A stretch of DNA of 14,056 bases from an uncultured Actinomycetes bacterium (lineage in GTDB: Bacteria > Actinomycetota > Thermoleophilia > Solirubrobacterales > 70-9): NCBI GenBank assembly GCA_937907435.1, contig CALCIA010000024.1, positions 1 through 14,056 of the forward strand. Reading direction: 5' to 3'. Shown piece by piece: positions 1-7,199 of the stretch. The position numbers were made by a program, and so were the translations under genes. Position 1 is the first letter of the stretch. Every line of letters begins with the position of its first letter. The notes under the pieces are model-generated. The model made no database searches. It saw only the letters and a list, made by a program, of their open reading frames with translations, and was not told where the DNA came from.

Positions 1-114
1 CGGGCCGTGGCGAGAGGGGCGCGTCCGTTATCCGGGCGACAGCTTGCGGGGCCCCGTCCCTCCCGGAAATCGGCCATCTAGGCCCGCGCATCGCCCGTCC
101 CACCTGATCTCGGG

Positions 115-120
115 TAGAAC
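115..120 (+). promoter_or_regulatory. candidate -10 element for leaderless mutM mRNA
   Basis: TAGAAC lies exactly 7 nt before the GTG chosen as the mutM start, and there is no Shine-Dalgarno sequence between it and the GTG. The same arrangement recurs in front of three other genes in this window. No convincing -35 hexamer is seen. Calling it a promoter is inference from spacing and recurrence. Confidence 0.35.
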
Positions 121-127
121 TCCGGGC

Positions 128-1072
128 GTGCCCGAGCTGCCTGAGGTCGAGACCGTCGCACGTCAGCTCGAGCCGGAGCTCGAAGGGCATGGGATCGAGA
201 AGCTGGAAGTTCGGGATGCGCGTTGGTCGCGGCCGGTGCGCCCGGCGACGTTGGGGAAGAAGGTCGACGGGCGCACGATCCAGGGGCTCGGGCGGCGTGG
301 CAAGTACCTGCTGTTGGGACTTGATGGTGATCAGACGCTGGTCATGCACTTGCGGATGACCGGCAACCTGGTGCTGGTCGAGCCCGAGGGGGAGATCATC
401 GACCCCTCTGAGGGGCGCATCCTCTACCAAGGCGAGCGCACCACCGAGGAGAAACATCTTCGTGCCCGCTTCGTGCTCGATGACGGGCGCGAAGTCTGGT
501 TCACCGACCCGCGGCGCTTCGGCGAGGCCTTCCTGATCGACGACGCGAAGCTGCCTGAGCGCTTCTCGCGGCTGGGGGTCGAGCCGCTCTCGCCCGAGTT
601 CACGCCGGAGAAGCTGGGCGAGATCGCGGCGGGGAAGAAGGCGCCGTTGAAGTCATTTTTGCTCGACCAGTCGGGGATTGCGGGGGTCGGCAACATCTAC
701 GCCGACGAGGCACTCTTCCGCGCGCGTCTGCACCCGCTTTCGCCGGCCGGGTCGATGAAGCCGGAGCAATGGGTGGCGCTGCGGGACGGCGTCGTCGCCG
801 CTCTCGAAGCGGGGATCGACGCGGGCGGCTCCTCGATCGACGACTATCGCGACGGGCGCGGCGAAAAAGGCCGAATGCAGGAGCGCTTCCTCGTCCACAC
901 CCGCGAGGGCCAGCCGTGTCCCGACCCGGACTGCGACGGAATCGTCGAGCGGATCGTCGTCTCCGGCCGCTCCACCTACTTCTGCCCGAGTTGCCAGGTC
1001 AAGCTGCGCCGCAAACCGAAACGCCGGAAAGCCGCAAAACGCAAGGTCGCCAGCAGTCGAGTTCGCAGTTAG
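128..1072 (+). CDS. mutM: formamidopyrimidine-DNA glycosylase (Fpg/MutM)
   Basis: Base-excision repair enzyme that removes 8-oxoguanine and ring-opened purines and nicks the abasic site. The GTG at 128 is chosen because it puts the catalytic proline at residue 2 and the conserved glutamate at residue 3; the frame stays open upstream, but an N-terminal extension would bury that proline. Visible landmarks are the beta-hairpin lysine K59, M77, the PRRFG loop (R129-R130-F131), the helix-two-turn-helix segment GVGNIYADEALFRA, and a C-terminal zinc finger at C264, C269, C286 and C289. The protein is 314 aa against about 270 for the family. The excess is an acidic insertion of roughly 17 residues between M77 and R129 and a Lys/Arg-rich tail after C289. 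The first zinc pair is CxxxxC rather than CxxC. The last four codons and the stop lie inside palindromic repeat copy A. Confidence 0.95.
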   Translation: MPELPEVETVARQLEPELEGHGIEKLEVRDARWSRPVRPATLGKKVDGRTIQGLGRRGKYLLLGLDGDQTLVMHLRMTGNLVLVEPEGEIIDPSEGRILYQGERTTEEKHLRARFVLDDGREVWFTDPRRFGEAFLIDDAKLPERFSRLGVEPLSPEFTPEKLGEIAAGKKAPLKSFLLDQSGIAGVGNIYADEALFRARLHPLSPAGSMKPEQWVALRDGVVAALEAGIDAGGSSIDDYRDGRGEKGRMQERFLVHTREGQPCPDPDCDGIVERIVVSGRSTYFCPSCQVKLRRKPKRRKAAKRKVASSRVRS

Positions 1073-1101
1073 CCGCGGATAGCGCGGCAAAGTGCGAACT
1101 C
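1059..1101 (+). repeat. 43-nt compound palindrome, copy A
   Basis: Outer 9-bp inverted repeat GAGTTCGCA (1059-1067) / TGCGAACTC (1093-1101) encloses an inner 6-bp inverted repeat GCCGCG (1072-1077) / CGCGGC (1083-1088) with loop GATAG. A second copy with the same geometry and orientation lies at 10819-10861; 37 of 43 positions are identical. The element covers the mutM stop codon and precedes recO. There is no T-run after it on the plus strand, so it is not a typical intrinsic terminator. Confidence 0.85.
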
Positions 1102-1153
1102 ACCCGGAGTGTGGCGCTGAGTTCCGTCCGGTCCGTCCCGCACACTGGTCTCA

Positions 1154-1879
1154 ATGGCGGGATCTACGGTCAAGACGGAAGCGGTTGTCTTGAGGAGCAT
1201 TCGCTACGGCGAGGCTGACCGGATCCTGCACATGTATTCGCCGACGCTGGGGCGCTTCGGGGCGATCGCGAAGGGCGCTCGCAAGCCGAAATCGCGCTTC
1301 GGCGGGCGGCTGGAGCCGTTCTTCCGCCTCGACCTCGTCCTTCACCAGGGACGCAGCGACCTGATGACCGTCACCAGCGTCACCACGCTCGACGGATACC
1401 CGCGGCTGCGCTCGAACGGGGCCGCGATCGGCGCCGGCGCCCGCGCCTGCGATGCCGTGCTGCGCCTGCTCGACTCCACCGAGCCCAACCTGCCCGCCTA
1501 CAACCTGCTCTGCCGTTACCTCTCCTTGCTCGACGAACCGGGGCAGCCGCGGGCGATCGGCCTCGAGGTGGCGCTCTCGTTCCGGCTCAAGCTGGCCTTG
1601 GTCGCGGGATTCGCCCCCGAACTCGCCTCCTGCGCCGGCTGCGGGGAGGCGGAGCACCTGGCGGGCTTCTCGGGCGCCTCGGGCGGGGTCGTCTGCGCCA
1701 GCTGCGAAGCCGGTTCGTTCCCGCTCACCGAGGAAGCCCACCGCTTCATGGTCGAGGCCCTGGCGAAGCCGCTGGCCGAGGCGCCGCCCGCCGAGCCGCC
1801 CGCCCTGCGCCAGGTCGAGCGGGCGGTCGGAGAGACCCTGGAGCACCACGCCCATGTCCAGTTACGCGCAGCGGCATAA
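1154..1879 (+). CDS. recO: DNA repair protein RecO
   Basis: RecF-pathway mediator that binds ssDNA and helps load RecA and anneal strands. The 241-aa product has the family's usual length and order: an N-terminal OB-fold (about residues 1-80, with the typical KTEAVVLRSIRYGEADRI opening), a helical middle, and a zinc-binding module CxxC...CxxC at C160, C163, C181 and C184, followed by a helical C-terminus. The ATG at 1154 is the only start that keeps the OB-fold opening intact. No Shine-Dalgarno is visible; CACACT ends 7 nt before the start and could be a weak -10 of the leaderless type seen for the neighbours. It lies 81 bp after mutM, with repeat copy A between them, and 52 bp before dgt. 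Confidence 0.93.
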   Translation: MAGSTVKTEAVVLRSIRYGEADRILHMYSPTLGRFGAIAKGARKPKSRFGGRLEPFFRLDLVLHQGRSDLMTVTSVTTLDGYPRLRSNGAAIGAGARACDAVLRLLDSTEPNLPAYNLLCRYLSLLDEPGQPRAIGLEVALSFRLKLALVAGFAPELASCAGCGEAEHLAGFSGASGGVVCASCEAGSFPLTEEAHRFMVEALAKPLAEAPPAEPPALRQVERAVGETLEHHAHVQLRAAA

Positions 1880-1918
1880 GGAAGGTCCCCGACCGGCTGC
1901 CGGCCACCGAGCGCCCCC

Positions 1919-1924
1919 TAAGAT
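1919..1924 (+). promoter_or_regulatory. candidate -10 element for leaderless dgt mRNA
   Basis: TAAGAT lies 7 nt before the dgt ATG, in the 52-bp gap after recO, and there is no Shine-Dalgarno. The identical hexamer lies 6 nt before the start of the small membrane protein gene at 11390 (minus strand). No clear -35 is seen. The promoter assignment is inference. Confidence 0.4.
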
Positions 1925-1931
1925 CGATGCG

Positions 1932-2942
1932 ATGCCTGCAACCGTCGCATTCGAGGACCGGGTCCGCGCCTGGGAGGACGAGTTCCTCGCCGCCGACGCC
2001 ACCCGCTCCTACCCGGCCGAGCGCGCCGTCGCCGAGCCCGACAGCCCGCTGCGCACGCCGTTCCAGCGCGACCGCGACCGGATCGTCCACTCGAAGTCCT
2101 TCCGCCGGCTGAAGCACAAGACCCAGGTCTTCGTCGCGCCCGAGGGCGACCACTACCGCACCCGGCTCAGCCACACGCTCGAGGCGTGCGGGATCGCCCG
2201 CACCGTCGCCCGCGCGCTGGGGCTGAACGAGGACCTGACCGAGGCGATCGGGCTCGGCCACGACCTCGGCCACCCGCCGTTCGGCCACGCGGGCGAGGAG
2301 ACGCTCGACCGCTGCCTGCGCGAGCGCACCGGCGGCGGCTTCAAGCACAACGAGCACTCGCTGCGGGTGGTCGAGGTGCTGGAGCGCGACGGGGCCGGGC
2401 TCAACCTGACGGCGCCGGTGCGCGACGGCATCCTCAACCACACCGGCCCGAACAAGCCGGCGACGCTGGAGGGCCGGATCGTCCGCCTCGTCGACCGCGT
2501 CGCCTACATCAACCACGACATCGACGACGCGCTGCGCGCCGGGATCCTCCGCCCCGAGGATCTGCCCGCCGCCGAGATCGAGCTGCTCGGCCCGACCGGC
2601 TCGATCCGCATCGACACCCTCGTCGCCGACATCGTCGAGAACTCCCGCGGCGCCGGCGACATCCTCCAGTCCGAGGAGGTCGGGATGGCGATGCTGCGCC
2701 TGCGCAAGTTCATGTTCGACCGCGTCTACCTGGGCGAGACGGCGCGCCGCGAGCACGCCCGGGTCGAGCACACGATGACCGACCTCTTCGACCACTACCT
2801 CGCGCACCCGGACGCGATCCCGGCGCTCGACCCGACCGCCGACGACGCCCAGCGCGTCACCGACTACATCGCCGGGATGACCGACCGTTACTGCATCGCC
2901 CGCTTCACCGAGCTGGCGATCCCCGAGGCGGCGCACATCTGA
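1932..2942 (+). CDS. dgt: deoxyguanosinetriphosphate triphosphohydrolase-like protein (HD domain)
   Basis: HD-superfamily metal-dependent hydrolase that converts a dNTP to its deoxynucleoside and triphosphate, influencing dNTP pools. The N-terminal PFQRDRDRIVHSKSFRRLKHKTQVF block (residues 43-67) is diagnostic of the Dgt family. The metal ligands follow in order: H81 (RLSHTLE), the H110-D111 pair in GLGHDLGHPPFGH, and D188 in VDRVAYINHDIDD. At 336 aa it is shorter than E. coli Dgt and fits the short Dgt-like proteins. The ATG at 1932 is preferred; an ATG 5 nt upstream is out of frame. The stop TGA overlaps the dnaG ATG by one base (TGATG), so dnaG is probably translated by re-initiation. Substrate preference cannot be read from sequence. 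Confidence 0.92.
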   Translation: MPATVAFEDRVRAWEDEFLAADATRSYPAERAVAEPDSPLRTPFQRDRDRIVHSKSFRRLKHKTQVFVAPEGDHYRTRLSHTLEACGIARTVARALGLNEDLTEAIGLGHDLGHPPFGHAGEETLDRCLRERTGGGFKHNEHSLRVVEVLERDGAGLNLTAPVRDGILNHTGPNKPATLEGRIVRLVDRVAYINHDIDDALRAGILRPEDLPAAEIELLGPTGSIRIDTLVADIVENSRGAGDILQSEEVGMAMLRLRKFMFDRVYLGETARREHARVEHTMTDLFDHYLAHPDAIPALDPTADDAQRVTDYIAGMTDRYCIARFTELAIPEAAHI

Positions 2943-4744
2943 TGGCGCGGATCTCCTCCGACAGCATCAACGCCGTCCGCGATGCCGCCGACATGGCCAC
3001 CGAGGTCGGCCGCTATACGGATCTGAAACGGAACGGTGCCCAGATGATGGGCCTTTGCCCGTTCCACGACGAGCGCTCGCCGTCCTTCTCGGTCGACCCC
3101 CAGGACAAGCTCTACCACTGCTTCGGCTGCGGGGTGGCGGGGGACATCTTCGGCTTCGTGATGGAGAAAGAGGGCCTCACCTTCGCCGAGTCGGTGGAGG
3201 CGTTGGCCGACCGTTATGGGGTCGAGCTGCAGCGCGAGCAGGAGGACCCGCGGGCGGAGGCGCGCCGCCAGGCCCGCCAGCGCCTGCAGCAGCTGCTGGA
3301 GCGGGCGGCCGCCTACTACTCCAACTACCTCTGGGAGTCGCGGGAGGCGGCGAAAGCGCGCGATTACCTCGCCGGGCGCGGGCTCGCCGAGGGGACCCTG
3401 CGCGACTTCGGCGTCGGCTTCGCGCCCAGCGCCTGGGACAAGATCCTCGTCGCCGGCCAGCGGGCGGGCTTCACGGTGCCGGAGATGCACAGCGTCGGCC
3501 TCGTGCAGCGCAGCCGCCAGGGACAGGAGTACGACCGCTTCCGCGCGCGCATCATGTTCCCGATCCGTGACGCCCGCGGGCGCGTCCTGGGCTTCGGCGG
3601 GCGGGCGACCCGCGACGACCAGAAACCGAAGTACGTCAACACCTCCGAGACCGACTTCTTCCACAAGTCGGAGATCCTCTACGGGCTCGACCGCGCCCGC
3701 GCCGCGATGGCGAAGGAGAACCGTGCGCTGGTGGTCGAGGGCTACACCGACGTCCTCGCCCTGCACCAGGCGGGGCTCGCCGGGGCGGTCGGCGTGATGG
3801 GCACCGCGATCACGCCCGACCAGGTGAAAACCCTCTCCGGCGTCGTCGACGAGGTGATCCTGGCTCTGGACGCCGACGAAGCCGGCCAGGAGGCGATGCT
3901 GCGCGCGCAGCGGGTGGCGGGCGGGCGGCGGATGCGCCTGCGCGTCGCCTCGATGCCGAAGGGCGTCGACCCGGCCGAGCTGATGGCGGAGGCCGACGGC
4001 GCCGAGCGCTTCCGCGGCTACGCCAGAGACGCCGCCGAGCTGACCGACTTCCAGGTGACCCGCGTCCTCGACCGCACCGACACCGCCTCGCCGGTCGAGC
4101 GCGACCAGGCGCTCGCCGAGATCGCCCCGATCCTCGCCGCCATGGAGGAAGGGGCGAGCCAGTCGGAGCTGGTGCGCAAGGTGGCCGACCGGCTCGACCT
4201 CGAGCCGGCGATGGTGATGGGACGGGTGGTGGCCGCGACGCCGGCGACCGGCGGCCCGGGCCTGAGCAACGGTCCCGAAGAGCGTCGACCGGCCCCGAGC
4301 GCGCCGTCCCAGCCGGCCCCGGCGCAGCGTCCGGCCGAGCTGACCTCCCGCGAACGGCGCGAGCGGGCACTGCTGGCGATGTGCATCGCGCTCCCCGAGC
4401 CCGGCGCCGATTACCTGGAGCGGCTGGGGGAGAGCCACCTCTCGCGCTCCGGCCAGGCTGCCGCCGAGTTCATCCGCGCCCACCCCAAGGACCCGGCGGA
4501 GCACCTGCCGCGCGAAAACGGCGCCCTCGCCGCGCTGGTCACCGAACTGGTGATGATGGCCCGCGAGGAGCCCGCCTCCGAGGAGGCGATGGAGCTGAAC
4601 TTTCTCCTCCTCGACCAGCGCCGCCTCGAGGACGAGATCGCCGCCGCGGGCGAGCGCGGCGACTACGAGCGCCGCGCCCGCCTCTCCCGTGAGCGCGCCG
4701 CCCTGGTGGAACGAATCGCCCACGCGCAACGGGTCGGCTCCTGA
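2942..4744 (+). CDS. dnaG: DNA primase
   Basis: Synthesises RNA primers at the replication fork with DnaB helicase. Domains in order: an N-terminal CHC2 zinc finger (C39, H42, C60, C63; CPFHDE...CFGC), a primase core beginning near residue 120, and a Toprim fold with the catalytic glutamate E266 (VVEGYTD) and the DAD metal motif D310/D312. A Pro/Ala/Gly-rich linker at about residues 420-460 leads to a helical C-terminal region that should be the DnaB-binding domain. At 600 aa it has normal length. The start ATG shares its A with the dgt stop. The next downstream gene is tRNA-Asn; an rpoD-type sigma factor, often found next to dnaG in bacteria, is not in the window. Confidence 0.96.
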   Translation: MARISSDSINAVRDAADMATEVGRYTDLKRNGAQMMGLCPFHDERSPSFSVDPQDKLYHCFGCGVAGDIFGFVMEKEGLTFAESVEALADRYGVELQREQEDPRAEARRQARQRLQQLLERAAAYYSNYLWESREAAKARDYLAGRGLAEGTLRDFGVGFAPSAWDKILVAGQRAGFTVPEMHSVGLVQRSRQGQEYDRFRARIMFPIRDARGRVLGFGGRATRDDQKPKYVNTSETDFFHKSEILYGLDRARAAMAKENRALVVEGYTDVLALHQAGLAGAVGVMGTAITPDQVKTLSGVVDEVILALDADEAGQEAMLRAQRVAGGRRMRLRVASMPKGVDPAELMAEADGAERFRGYARDAAELTDFQVTRVLDRTDTASPVERDQALAEIAPILAAMEEGASQSELVRKVADRLDLEPAMVMGRVVAATPATGGPGLSNGPEERRPAPSAPSQPAPAQRPAELTSRERRERALLAMCIALPEPGADYLERLGESHLSRSGQAAAEFIRAHPKDPAEHLPRENGALAALVTELVMMAREEPASEEAMELNFLLLDQRRLEDEIAAAGERGDYERRARLSRERAALVERIAHAQRVGS

Positions 4745-4763
4745 CCCGGTAAATTCCCCCATC

Positions 4764-4778
4764 CGGCCCACCGGGCCG
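4764..4778 (+). other. short GC hairpin between dnaG and tRNA-Asn
   Basis: CGGCCC (4764-4769) and GGGCCG (4773-4778) form a perfect 6-bp stem with a 3-nt loop, starting 20 bp after the dnaG stop and ending 7 bp before the tRNA. There is no T-run, so it may be a pause, a processing signal or nothing. Confidence 0.3.
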
Positions 4779-4785
4779 TCGCCGT

Positions 4786-4858
<73 letters not shown>

Positions 4859-4882
4859 CCTTCGCAGTCGCTTTCAGGGCCG

Positions 4883-4912
4883 AAAACGCTGCCTTTCGAG
4901 GGCGGCGTTTTT
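4883..4912 (+). terminator. intrinsic terminator after tRNA-Asn
   Basis: AAAACGCTGCC (4883-4893) pairs with GGCGGCGTTTT (4901-4911) in an 11-bp stem with one G-T wobble and a 7-nt loop. The 3' arm ends in a run of five T (4908-4912). The position, 25 nt after the tRNA, fits termination of the tRNA transcript. Confidence 0.8.
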
Positions 4913-4919
4913 CGTTCGA

Positions 4920-4937
4920 GGCAACGCTCAGGGCAAC
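4920..4937 (+). repeat. short direct repeat GGCAAC x2 downstream of the tRNA
   Basis: GGCAAC occurs at 4920-4925 and 4932-4937, 12 nt apart, shortly after the tRNA-Asn terminator. From memory, closely spaced repeats of this kind resemble arm-type integrase sites found beside tRNA attachment sites. No integrase gene and no second att copy are seen here, so that reading is weak. Confidence 0.3.
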
Positions 4938-4998
4938 AAGCGGATCACGCAGTGCCCCTTCGCTCGCCAGGTAAGGGGTGGTGGAGGACGGGTCGCGG

Positions 4999-5274
4999 CT
5001 AGGTGCTCAGGGCCGACGTCAGCTCGCCAGCTGACACGTCGCTCGGCACCGGCAGGGTGATGCGCAGACCGCCGCCCTCGTCCAGCAGATGCTTGGGGCG
5101 GACCAGCGTGATGCCGACCAAGTTGCCCTCAGCGTCGAAGCGGAGCGCATGACCCTCTGGGGTCTCGTCGAAGTCGACCGCCGTCGACGGGTCACCGACG
5201 TGAAGGTAGAGCACGTCGGCGCCAGCGTCGTACTCGACGCGGTCAAAGGTGATGTCGGCGATCGTCACACTCAT
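4999..5274 (-). CDS. DUF2283 family protein, putative antitoxin of a two-gene module
   Basis: A 91-aa protein with the DUF2283 pattern: an N-terminal YDAGADVLYLHVGD strand pair (residues 15-28), an acidic middle (DFDETPEG, 35-41), and ALRFDAEGNLVGITLVRPKHLL (43-64). The ATG at 5274 overlaps the stop of the upstream gene by four bases (ATGA), so translation is probably coupled. DUF2283 proteins are small and commonly encoded beside a small nuclease-like partner, and on that basis I infer an antitoxin or immunity role. No DNA-binding motif is recognisable. The codon-start choice is firm because of the overlap and the conserved opening. Confidence 0.8.
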   Translation of the reverse strand: MSVTIADITFDRVEYDAGADVLYLHVGDPSTAVDFDETPEGHALRFDAEGNLVGITLVRPKHLLDEGGGLRITLPVPSDVSAGELTSALST

Positions 5275-5549
5275 GGCTTCCTTCGTCGTCCGAATGCAGT
5301 GATGATACGCCCGCTGCCCGTCCGGTCGAAGACCACGACCACCTTCAACCAGCGGCTCGGCCCCGCTCCCTCTAGGTAGAACCATTCTTCATCCGACATC
5401 CGCCCCGCCAGGATCTCGCTCGGCGACTCCACTGCGCGCAGAACCTCATCCTGTATGTCTCGCAACTCGGGATGCCCGTCGATGATGTGCGCCCAGCGCT
5501 CGGCGTCCAGGGATATCTCTCTGCCTTGTCGGTCGTGCACGCTTGGCAC
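5271..5549 (-). CDS. small BECR/DUF4258-like protein, putative toxin
   Basis: A 92-aa protein encoded immediately upstream of, and overlapping, the DUF2283 gene. The visible pattern is WAHIIDGHPEL (residues 19-29), a short helix ending in a Ser-Pro turn (42-43), EEWFYLEG (54-61), then RWLKVVVVFDR (66-76) and GRIITAFGRR (80-89). This H..I..HPE...K-VVV...TAF layout resembles small RelE/Barnase-type (BECR) nuclease-like families found in toxin-antitoxin and phage contexts. I cannot assign a Pfam family with certainty, and nuclease activity is inference. The GTG start at 5549 is preferred because GGAGG (plus-strand 5554-5558) lies 4 nt upstream; a second GTG three codons later is possible, and the frame is open to an ATG at 5654. 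Confidence 0.72.
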   Translation of the reverse strand: MPSVHDRQGREISLDAERWAHIIDGHPELRDIQDEVLRAVESPSEILAGRMSDEEWFYLEGAGPSRWLKVVVVFDRTGSGRIITAFGRRRKP

Positions 5550-5666
5550 CCAGCCTCCATTCCTCTCCAGCCCACTGCACTTTCTTGGCCGGACTCCTCG
5601 GCCCCAGGGTGGCGAGCCCACTCCGGCGGACCCTACTGACGGTCGATGCTCCATTTTGTTCAGACC

Positions 5667-5704
5667 GCCCGTTTTCGGGCAGGCTCACGCCGGACCTGCC
5701 CGAA
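5667..5704. repeat. nested, mutually exclusive inverted repeats
   Basis: TTCGGGCAGG (5674-5683) and CCTGCCCGAA (5695-5704) form a perfect 10-bp inverted repeat with an 11-nt spacer. CGGGC (5676-5680) can alternatively pair with GCCCG (5667-5671) across a 4-nt T loop. The two structures cannot form together, as in attenuators. The position is upstream of the toxin-like gene on the minus strand. Confidence 0.55.
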
Positions 5705-5738
5705 GGCCCGGTTTTTCACGGCTATCCACGCATGAGGG

Positions 5739-5758
5739 CGCAGGGGTTTTCCCTAGCG
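5739..5758. repeat. imperfect palindrome, possible operator
   Basis: CGC-AGGG (5739-5745) and CCCT-A-GCG (5751-5758) are inverted around GTTTT. The half-sites match except for one unpaired A. Size and symmetry would suit a dimeric regulator, but no regulator gene is adjacent. Assignment as an operator is inference only. Confidence 0.3.
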
Positions 5759-5884
5759 GTTGCGGCGCCGTACCCTCTCAGTCGGGCGACCAGGCGGCAG
5801 GCAAGGTCGGCGATCTGGAGAACACACAGCACGGTTTGCAGATCTGACATTGGCAGACCCTTCCGTGGCTCGTTAGTGGACAAG

Positions 5885-5904
5885 AAAAAACCGCCTCGCG
5901 GGCG
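5885..5904 (-). terminator. candidate terminator of the SDR-glycosyltransferase operon
   Basis: Read on the minus strand, CGCC and GGCG (plus 5901-5904 and 5892-5895) form a short stem with a 5-nt loop, followed after one G by six T (plus-strand A-run 5885-5890). It lies about 100 nt beyond the glycosyltransferase stop. The stem is short, so termination may be weak. Confidence 0.45.
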
Positions 5905-6005
5905 TAGGGGGACAGGTCGGTCGGATCTGGTCTAGAAATAGGCTCAATGTCCGCATAGCGGCCAAAGGTGCGAACGCGCTGGGGGTGGGGGCCGGAGGGC
6001 TGGGC

Positions 6006-7199
6006 TCAAGCCGGGCGACGGCGGGCCGCGAGGGCCTCGACCAGCTCCGCGCCCCGCTCGGCGCCGTCGTGCTCCTTGCCCCAGGCGGCGATCTCACCGG
6101 CGCGGGCGCGGAAGCTCGGGTCGGCCAGGGGGCGGCGGGTCGCCCAGCGCAGGGGGCCGGGACGGCAGAGGCGCCAGGGGAGGGAGAGGCCGGCGCCGGA
6201 CCAGGCGACGCGCATCGCGGTCTCGCCCATGTCCCCGGTGATCGGCGAGATCAGGACGGGGGTGCCGGCGCCGAGGGCGCGGGCGACGGTGCCGTGGCCG
6301 CCGTGGGAGATGACCAGGGCGGCGATCGGCATCAGCTGGCTGTAGCTCAGCCAGTCGACGAGGACGGCGTTGGCGGGCACCGGGATCGGCCTTTGCGGGC
6401 GCACCCGGTTGGTGGTGGCGACGACGCGGACGGGCTCGGTGGCAAGCGCCGCCAGGGCGGTCCGCACGAGGTGGTTCTCGGAGTCGTGGGCGGTGCTCGG
6501 GGCGACGAGGACGAGCGGCGCGTCGCCGGGCGGGAGCTCGATGTCGGGGTGGGGGACCTCGAAGGCCATCGGCCCGGTCACCTCCACCGAGGCGGGCCAG
6601 GCGCGCGGGTACTCGAGCTGCGGGTAGGTGGCGACCAGCGCCAGCTCGGGGCTGATGCCGCCGTGGAAGCGCTCCAGCGGCGGCAGGCCGAGGCGCTCGC
6701 GCTGCCCGTTCAGGTCACGGCGCCCGTGCTCGAGCCCGACGTCGAGCGCCCGCTGTCCCGCCTTCCAGACCGCCCGCCCGAGCGGCGTGCGCGGCTTGCG
6801 CAGTCCCACGGCGAAGAAGGGGAGGCCGGGCTCGACCACCGGGTAGATGTGGGGGATCAGGGTGGCGAGCGGCACCCCGGCCGCCTCGGCGGCGAGGGTC
6901 GGGGCGAGCGTGAGGATGTCGGAGACGACGACCGCCGGGTCGAGGCGCTCGATCAGGGGCAGGAGCGCGCGGGCCGCGTCGGCGGCGTGCTGACCCTCCT
7001 CGGTCCCCGGCTCCGGCGGCGGGAAGGTGCGGTATTCCTCGGCGGCGGCGAAGTCGAGCCCGGCGCCCTCGACCGCGGCGCGGCGCTCCTCCCAGGTCTC
7101 GATCGTCACCGCGTGCCCGCGGCGCGCCAGCGCCCGCCCCAGCGAGATCGCCGGGTAGACGTGGCCCGGGTCGCCGAAGGCGGCGACCAGCGCCCGCAC
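6006..7199 (-). CDS. GT1-type (MGT/UGT-like) glycosyltransferase
   Basis: GT-B fold nucleotide-sugar glycosyltransferase of the macrolide/flavonoid-type GT1 group, 397 aa. The N-terminal acceptor domain opens with ALVAAFGDPGHVYPAISLGRAL, where GHVYP matches the family's GHVNP. The C-terminal donor domain has VLVDWLSYSQLMP and the diagnostic HGGHGT at residues 299-304, which contacts the donor phosphate, followed by GTPVLISPITGDMGETA (family PxxxDQxxNA, here with D-M-G-E). There is no signal peptide, so it is cytoplasmic. The GTG start shares one base with the TAG stop of the upstream SDR gene (TAGTG), and no other start is close. The acceptor is unknown; linkage to an SDR suggests tailoring of a lipid or secondary metabolite. 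Confidence 0.85.
   Translation of the reverse strand: MRALVAAFGDPGHVYPAISLGRALARRGHAVTIETWEERRAAVEGAGLDFAAAEEYRTFPPPEPGTEEGQHAADAARALLPLIERLDPAVVVSDILTLAPTLAAEAAGVPLATLIPHIYPVVEPGLPFFAVGLRKPRTPLGRAVWKAGQRALDVGLEHGRRDLNGQRERLGLPPLERFHGGISPELALVATYPQLEYPRAWPASVEVTGPMAFEVPHPDIELPPGDAPLVLVAPSTAHDSENHLVRTALAALATEPVRVVATTNRVRPQRPIPVPANAVLVDWLSYSQLMPIAALVISHGGHGTVARALGAGTPVLISPITGDMGETAMRVAWSGAGLSLPWRLCRPGPLRWATRRPLADPSFRARAGEIAAWGKEHDGAERGAELVEALAARRRPA

Larger units (their letters stand above)
5550..6005. other. 456-bp stretch without a convincing gene
   Basis: This lies between the toxin-like gene and the 3' end of the glycosyltransferase gene, both on the minus strand. The base composition is less GC-extreme than its surroundings and the open frames here do not show the third-position GC bias of the real genes. 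It contains nested inverted repeats (5667-5704), a 20-bp imperfect palindrome (5739-5758), a minus-strand terminator-like hairpin (5885-5904) and a G-rich tract (5981-6004) with four runs of three or more G. The promoter of the toxin-antitoxin-like module should be here, but I see no clear one. Confidence 0.6.

Noticed and set aside
44..127. Upstream ATG extension of mutM
   Set aside because: Fpg needs proline at position 2 after Met removal; only the GTG at 128 gives this.
1746..2936. Long open frame antisense to dgt (396 codons)
   Set aside because: An artefact of GC-rich coding: its composition is low-complexity Val/Ala/Gly/Arg/Asp, it has no recognisable motif, and dgt on the other strand is unambiguous.
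2888..4771. Very long open frame antisense to dnaG (627 codons)
   Set aside because: Entirely opposite a well-conserved primase; repetitive Arg/Gly/Leu/His-rich translation without domains.
5543..5935. Plus-strand open frame of about 130 codons across the gene-free stretch
   Set aside because: No Shine-Dalgarno, no third-position GC bias, no motif, and it starts inside the toxin-like gene's antisense.
5981..6004. GGGGGTGGG as a duplicated tRNA-Asn 3' end (second att site)
   Set aside because: Only 9 G-rich bases match the reverse complement of the tRNA end, and the conserved T-loop part is missing; low-complexity coincidence.
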